A stretch of DNA of 64,000 nucleotides from the NCBI RefSeq assembly GCF_954871325.1, contig NC_088775.1:10765561-10829560 (forward strand), written 5' to 3'. A program made the position numbers and the translations under genes. Positions within the stretch are counted from its first letter, which is position 1; each line of letters begins with the position of its first letter. The notes beneath the pieces are model-generated. The model ran no database searches and was not told the origin of the DNA. It saw only the letters and a list, made by a program, of their open reading frames with translations. Positions 62,101 through 64,000 of this stretch are shown here, in pieces. The DNA is from Gordionus sp. m RMFG-2023. Its lineage: Eukaryota > Nematomorpha > Gordioida > Chordodea > Parachordodidae.

Positions 62101-64000
62101 ATAGCCTTTTTTAACTCTTTCAGATGCGAAAAAAAATGTCAGGATCTCCTAGCTATACCAGAAAGCGTAGCGATTTTTTTTTAATAGGATGATTATATAA
62201 AGGGGAACGTTGTTTTTACACCTCCATCTTATTTATCCTGTTTTAAATATCTAAATTAATAATTGTATAGCTTTTTTTAAAACATAATCTGTTTTTAAAA
62301 TTTATATTTTTTAAGTATAAAAAATGAGATGTTGGACTCATTCCTGTCTCTAATATAAATACTAGAGATGACTCGTATAGTGAATTAAGAATGATTTAAA
62401 ATATTTTTTATTTCCTACAATAAAAATAATCTAAATTTTATATTATATCTGAAAGGTTAAAACATTTAACAATAATACTTATCCAAGTCTATTTCTACAC
62501 TGTGAGTGTGACATTCTTATTCGCTTTTCTTACATAAACAAATTTCCCTTAAAAAATTTTGAGGGTTAAACGGCTCGCTTTTTTAAAACGGCTAACCCAT
62601 TAGCTAAAATATATTTCGTAAGTCTGGATATTTTGCACATTGAAGGCAACATCTATTAACTATATTTCGAGGCTTACCCAATATTTTTGGCTAAAAGGCG
62701 ATACTATTTGAAATTATCGGCATTTTTTTTTGTCAAAAAATAATTTCATTGTGAATCTATTTCATGCCTTGAATTCAATATCCACCGTAATTTTGCAAGC
62801 TACCAATATTAAAATTCTTAGATTTAACATTCCGAACAGCATTTTTACACAAGCTAACTCCATGCGCATCACCTTGGAAGGAACATCTTATCCAATATTT
62901 AGCGATTTTATTAATCACCTTTTCCTGATACCAAATTTATTGCCTTTTGTCCCCTACTAAGGTTTATTAAATAAATTTCTATTGTTTTGTTTTAAATATT
63001 ATATAACACTAAATAATTATATAAATTTATTTGTCTTGTATTCACAATTCGTAATATTATCCATCCAAATTTTAATAAACATAAGATAATTTTAAAAATA
63101 TTTTTTCATATCTTAAAATTAAAAAGGGATTTTTTCTGGCAGTGTGCCCCACATCGATTTTACAAGTGGCTCAGCATGCTTTACAACACAACAAACTTTT
63201 TATGATGAATCTTTCCGCTAAGTATCTTTGTGAATGTTACAAAGAACCTATGATGATGGCTTTTCCTTACATTGATATTCTTTTCGGCAACGAATCCGTA
63301 ATAATTATTTTCCAAACACTATATTCTTTTTTATTTTTTAAAAATATATTATTATTTTTTTAAAAATATATATTATTTTTTTAAAATAATATATTATTTT
63401 TTTTAAATATATATTATTTTATAGGAAGTTAGATCTTTTGCCGTAGAGCACCATATCTTGGAAGTAAATATATTTTTTTTATATACAAAATTCAGACGAT
63501 ACATACTATTATATACGATTATGGTCAAACTCAATAAATTATTTTTGATCACATGATCCAATTTGACAAATTATTAATAAAAATAATTAGATTTTATTAA
63601 AAAAAATTTCATATGTCTAAACCATGATCTATATCTCTAACCTTTAATCCTTCATACTTGATTAACTTGAAATTATTTCATTCATAAAAAAAATTCCTTG
63701 AGTTGGGTTATGATTATTTTATAACTCCTGAAATATAATCCCGCAAAAAAAACAAGTATTTTAAAAGCGCACCATAAATGATTTAAGTCTTAAAGATTTA
63801 GTAAAAACTAGGATCAATGAAGCCATAATTCCGGAAAGAAAAGAAAGATTGCTAATTCATTAATTCTTAATGTATATGTCTCCATTTTTTATTTTAACCA
63901 TTTAGGAAGATCTGAAAACAGTTGCTTTGAAAATTAGCCAGTTCCCCAAAAAGAACAATAACAGAAGTAGATTGGTAATAGTGACTCGCGATATGAATCC
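53166..64000 (+). CDS. ADK: adenosine kinase, 5' part (9 exons seen, runs off the right edge)
   Basis: Exons 53166-53194, 53235-53309, 53351-53404, 53448-53526, 53568-53737, 56431-56530, 63127-63297, 63425-63463 and 63906 to the edge; all joins are in phase, giving about 270 of an expected 345 residues. The sequence follows human ADK throughout: EGILFGMGNPLLDI (human ENILFGMGNPLLDI), GGSTQN (68-73, substrate-binding signature of PfkB sugar kinases), FMGCIGNDKYGEIMKRK, SLCAHLGAAKNF, GFFLAVCPTSILQVAQHAL, PYIDILFGNES, EDLKTVALKISQFPKK. The enzyme phosphorylates adenosine to AMP in purine salvage. The catalytic DTNGAGD segment lies beyond the window. Small introns are 40-43 nt; introns 5 (2693 bp) and 6 (6596 bp) hold transposons. 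Exons 1-5 contain no CpG, exons 6-9 contain about twelve. The tiny first exon is chosen because it gives ATG and phase; an upstream exon is possible. Confidence 0.94.
53956..54198. mobile_element. hAT MITE, family C copy 3 (243 bp), CpG-decayed
   Basis: Left end CAGAGACCTGCAGGCC; the complement of the right end is CAGAGATGTGCAGAGG. An exact 8-bp duplication CCTGGAAC flanks it. The core is the reverse orientation of the 14802 copy (AAATATTTGAAATC shared). Where other copies have CCCGG, this one has CCTGG, CCAGG or CTGG, leaving almost no CpG. It lies in ADK intron 5. Confidence 0.9.
54358..54617. mobile_element. hAT MITE, family A copy 3, decayed
   Basis: The left side has GGTTAAATGGCTCGATTTGA and GGCTAACTCAATATTTCATC; the right side has AAAATATTGAATTAGCCGAT and ends ACATCACTA. 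Same plan as the copies at 4236 and 48173. A short internal duplication of the GATTTGA..CAA..TTCTAAAAATGGC segment is present. The target duplication is not clear. Confidence 0.7.
54620..56430. other. ADK intron 5, rest
   Basis: A minus-strand open stretch at about 54655-54930 (VHKAVAYVLCSTAVLIIIVS and more) is unusually long and hydrophobic; it could be a scrap of a membrane protein, but I cannot identify it. Near 55060-55150 TAGAGGTCTACAAATAG looks like one end of a family C/D element without a partner. Confidence 0.3.
56734..57063. mobile_element. hAT MITE, family D-like (about 330 bp) in ADK intron 6
   Basis: Ends TAGGGATCTGGAAATCCCGG and, complement, TAGTGATCTACATCGGGCC, close to the ends of hAT D. 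The inside has GGTCGGGCCGGG and long A/T runs. The flanking 8 bases do not match, so the exact ends are less certain. Confidence 0.65.
57332..59058 (+). mobile_element. hAT transposon B (1.73 kb) in ADK intron 6
   Basis: Ends TAGACCTATTTAAAAATA and, complement, TAGGCCTATTCAAAAACG; exact 8-bp duplication CTCTACAT. Subterminal ATTATTCGATTCGAAT words fill about 100 bp on each side. It contains a damaged, internally shortened transposase (57721-58765). It is the likely source of the 143-bp MITE at 12707. Confidence 0.92.
57718..58765 (+). pseudogene. hAT B transposase, shortened
   Basis: The N-terminus begins MLEENASDEIMLDVEDEK and has a full BED finger: WDQYQILKDGEKVACNHC, then KTTSPLINHYNRFH (C-x2-C ... 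H-x4-H). The core is broken: SDNFSSDIWTSNTG near 58195, ITLDNATNNKTF-like near 58400, RCFAHVINLISKDI near 58480. The region between the core and C-terminus is missing. The dimerisation domain near 58585-58730 has WWKANAYRIP and GTSTACERIFSQ. Several frameshifts and stops; not functional. Confidence 0.85.
59059..61254. other. ADK intron 6, middle
   Basis: No gene. About 60748-60925 is the second copy of the dispersed repeat seen at 42178-42385. The rest is AT-rich with no ends I can pair. Confidence 0.4.
61255..61345 (-). repeat. tRNA-like relic, probable SINE head
   Basis: On the minus strand an A-box TGGCTTAATCGG is followed by a perfect B-box GGTTCGAATCC about 40 nt on, then AAAGGGTCATG and a run of Ts. 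The acceptor and T stems do not pair, so it is not an active tRNA gene. It matches the layout of the relic at 7165-7265. Confidence 0.55.
61346..63126. other. ADK intron 6, 3' part
   Basis: A decayed family A MITE lies at about 62560-62725 (GGTTAAACGGCTCG, GGCTAACCCATTAGCTAAAA; far arm CCCAATATTTTTGGC). Right after it, 62730-62960 is an open, GC-richer stretch (pieces such as ANSMRITLEGTSYPIFSDF) that I cannot assign. The rest is plain AT-rich sequence. Confidence 0.4.

Noticed and set aside
1-64000. Bacterial or organellar origin
   Set aside because: Spliced nuclear genes of animal families throughout; no operons or ribosome-binding sites.

Overview
The window is animal nuclear DNA: very AT-rich, with spliced genes and many DNA transposons. 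Five conserved genes can be read by eye. (1) FAAP24, + strand, 213-1158, six exons, 217 aa. (2) DDX10 (Dbp4-type DEAD-box RNA helicase), - strand, 1674-30075, fifteen exons, 764 aa, every junction in phase. (3) An XK-related (XKR/CED-8 family) membrane protein, + strand, 30824-32089, one exon, 421 aa. (4) MCMDC2, + strand, 45148-47703, eleven exons, 682 aa. (5) Adenosine kinase (ADK), + strand, from 53166 and running off the right edge after nine exons. A further small spliced gene of unknown family may lie at about 1190-1639. FAAP24, XKR and MCMDC2 together point to a metazoan. Which one I cannot say.

Gene architecture is two-speed. Most introns are 39-70 nt, and one is only 25 nt. A few are huge because they hold transposons: DDX10 introns 4 (14.8 kb) and 9 (7.3 kb), and ADK introns 5 (2.7 kb) and 6 (6.6 kb). 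Many 3' splice sites end in plain AAG with no pyrimidine tract.

Layout: 0.2-1.2 kb FAAP24; 1.7-30.1 kb DDX10, tail-to-tail with FAAP24 and head-to-head with XKR. Its introns hold hAT MITEs, a 4.1 kb hAT with a Helitron fragment inside, a 4.9 kb hAT palindrome, a 1.4 kb hAT, and a 2.5 kb element with 660-bp terminal inverted repeats. 32.8-41.2 kb is a transposon graveyard: a direct-repeat-bounded unit, a hAT inside it with a MITE inside that, then a decayed Ty3/gypsy-type fossil. 42.6-44.5 kb is another hAT; then MCMDC2; then hAT remnants and MITEs; then ADK, whose intron 6 holds a 1.7 kb hAT. At least seven hAT or MITE insertions have exact 8-bp target duplications and several more have 7/8 matches, so the boundaries are firm.

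The most interesting signal is mosaic CpG loss that changes inside genes. DDX10 exons 1-7, XKR and ADK exons 1-5 are almost free of CpG (ADK exons 1-5 have none in 407 nt), whereas DDX10 exons 8-15, ADK exons 6-9, FAAP24 and MCMDC2 keep it. A MITE copy inside the CpG-poor part of ADK has its family's CCGG motifs turned to CCTGG/CCAGG. This is what past germline CpG methylation concentrated on the 5' halves of some genes would leave.
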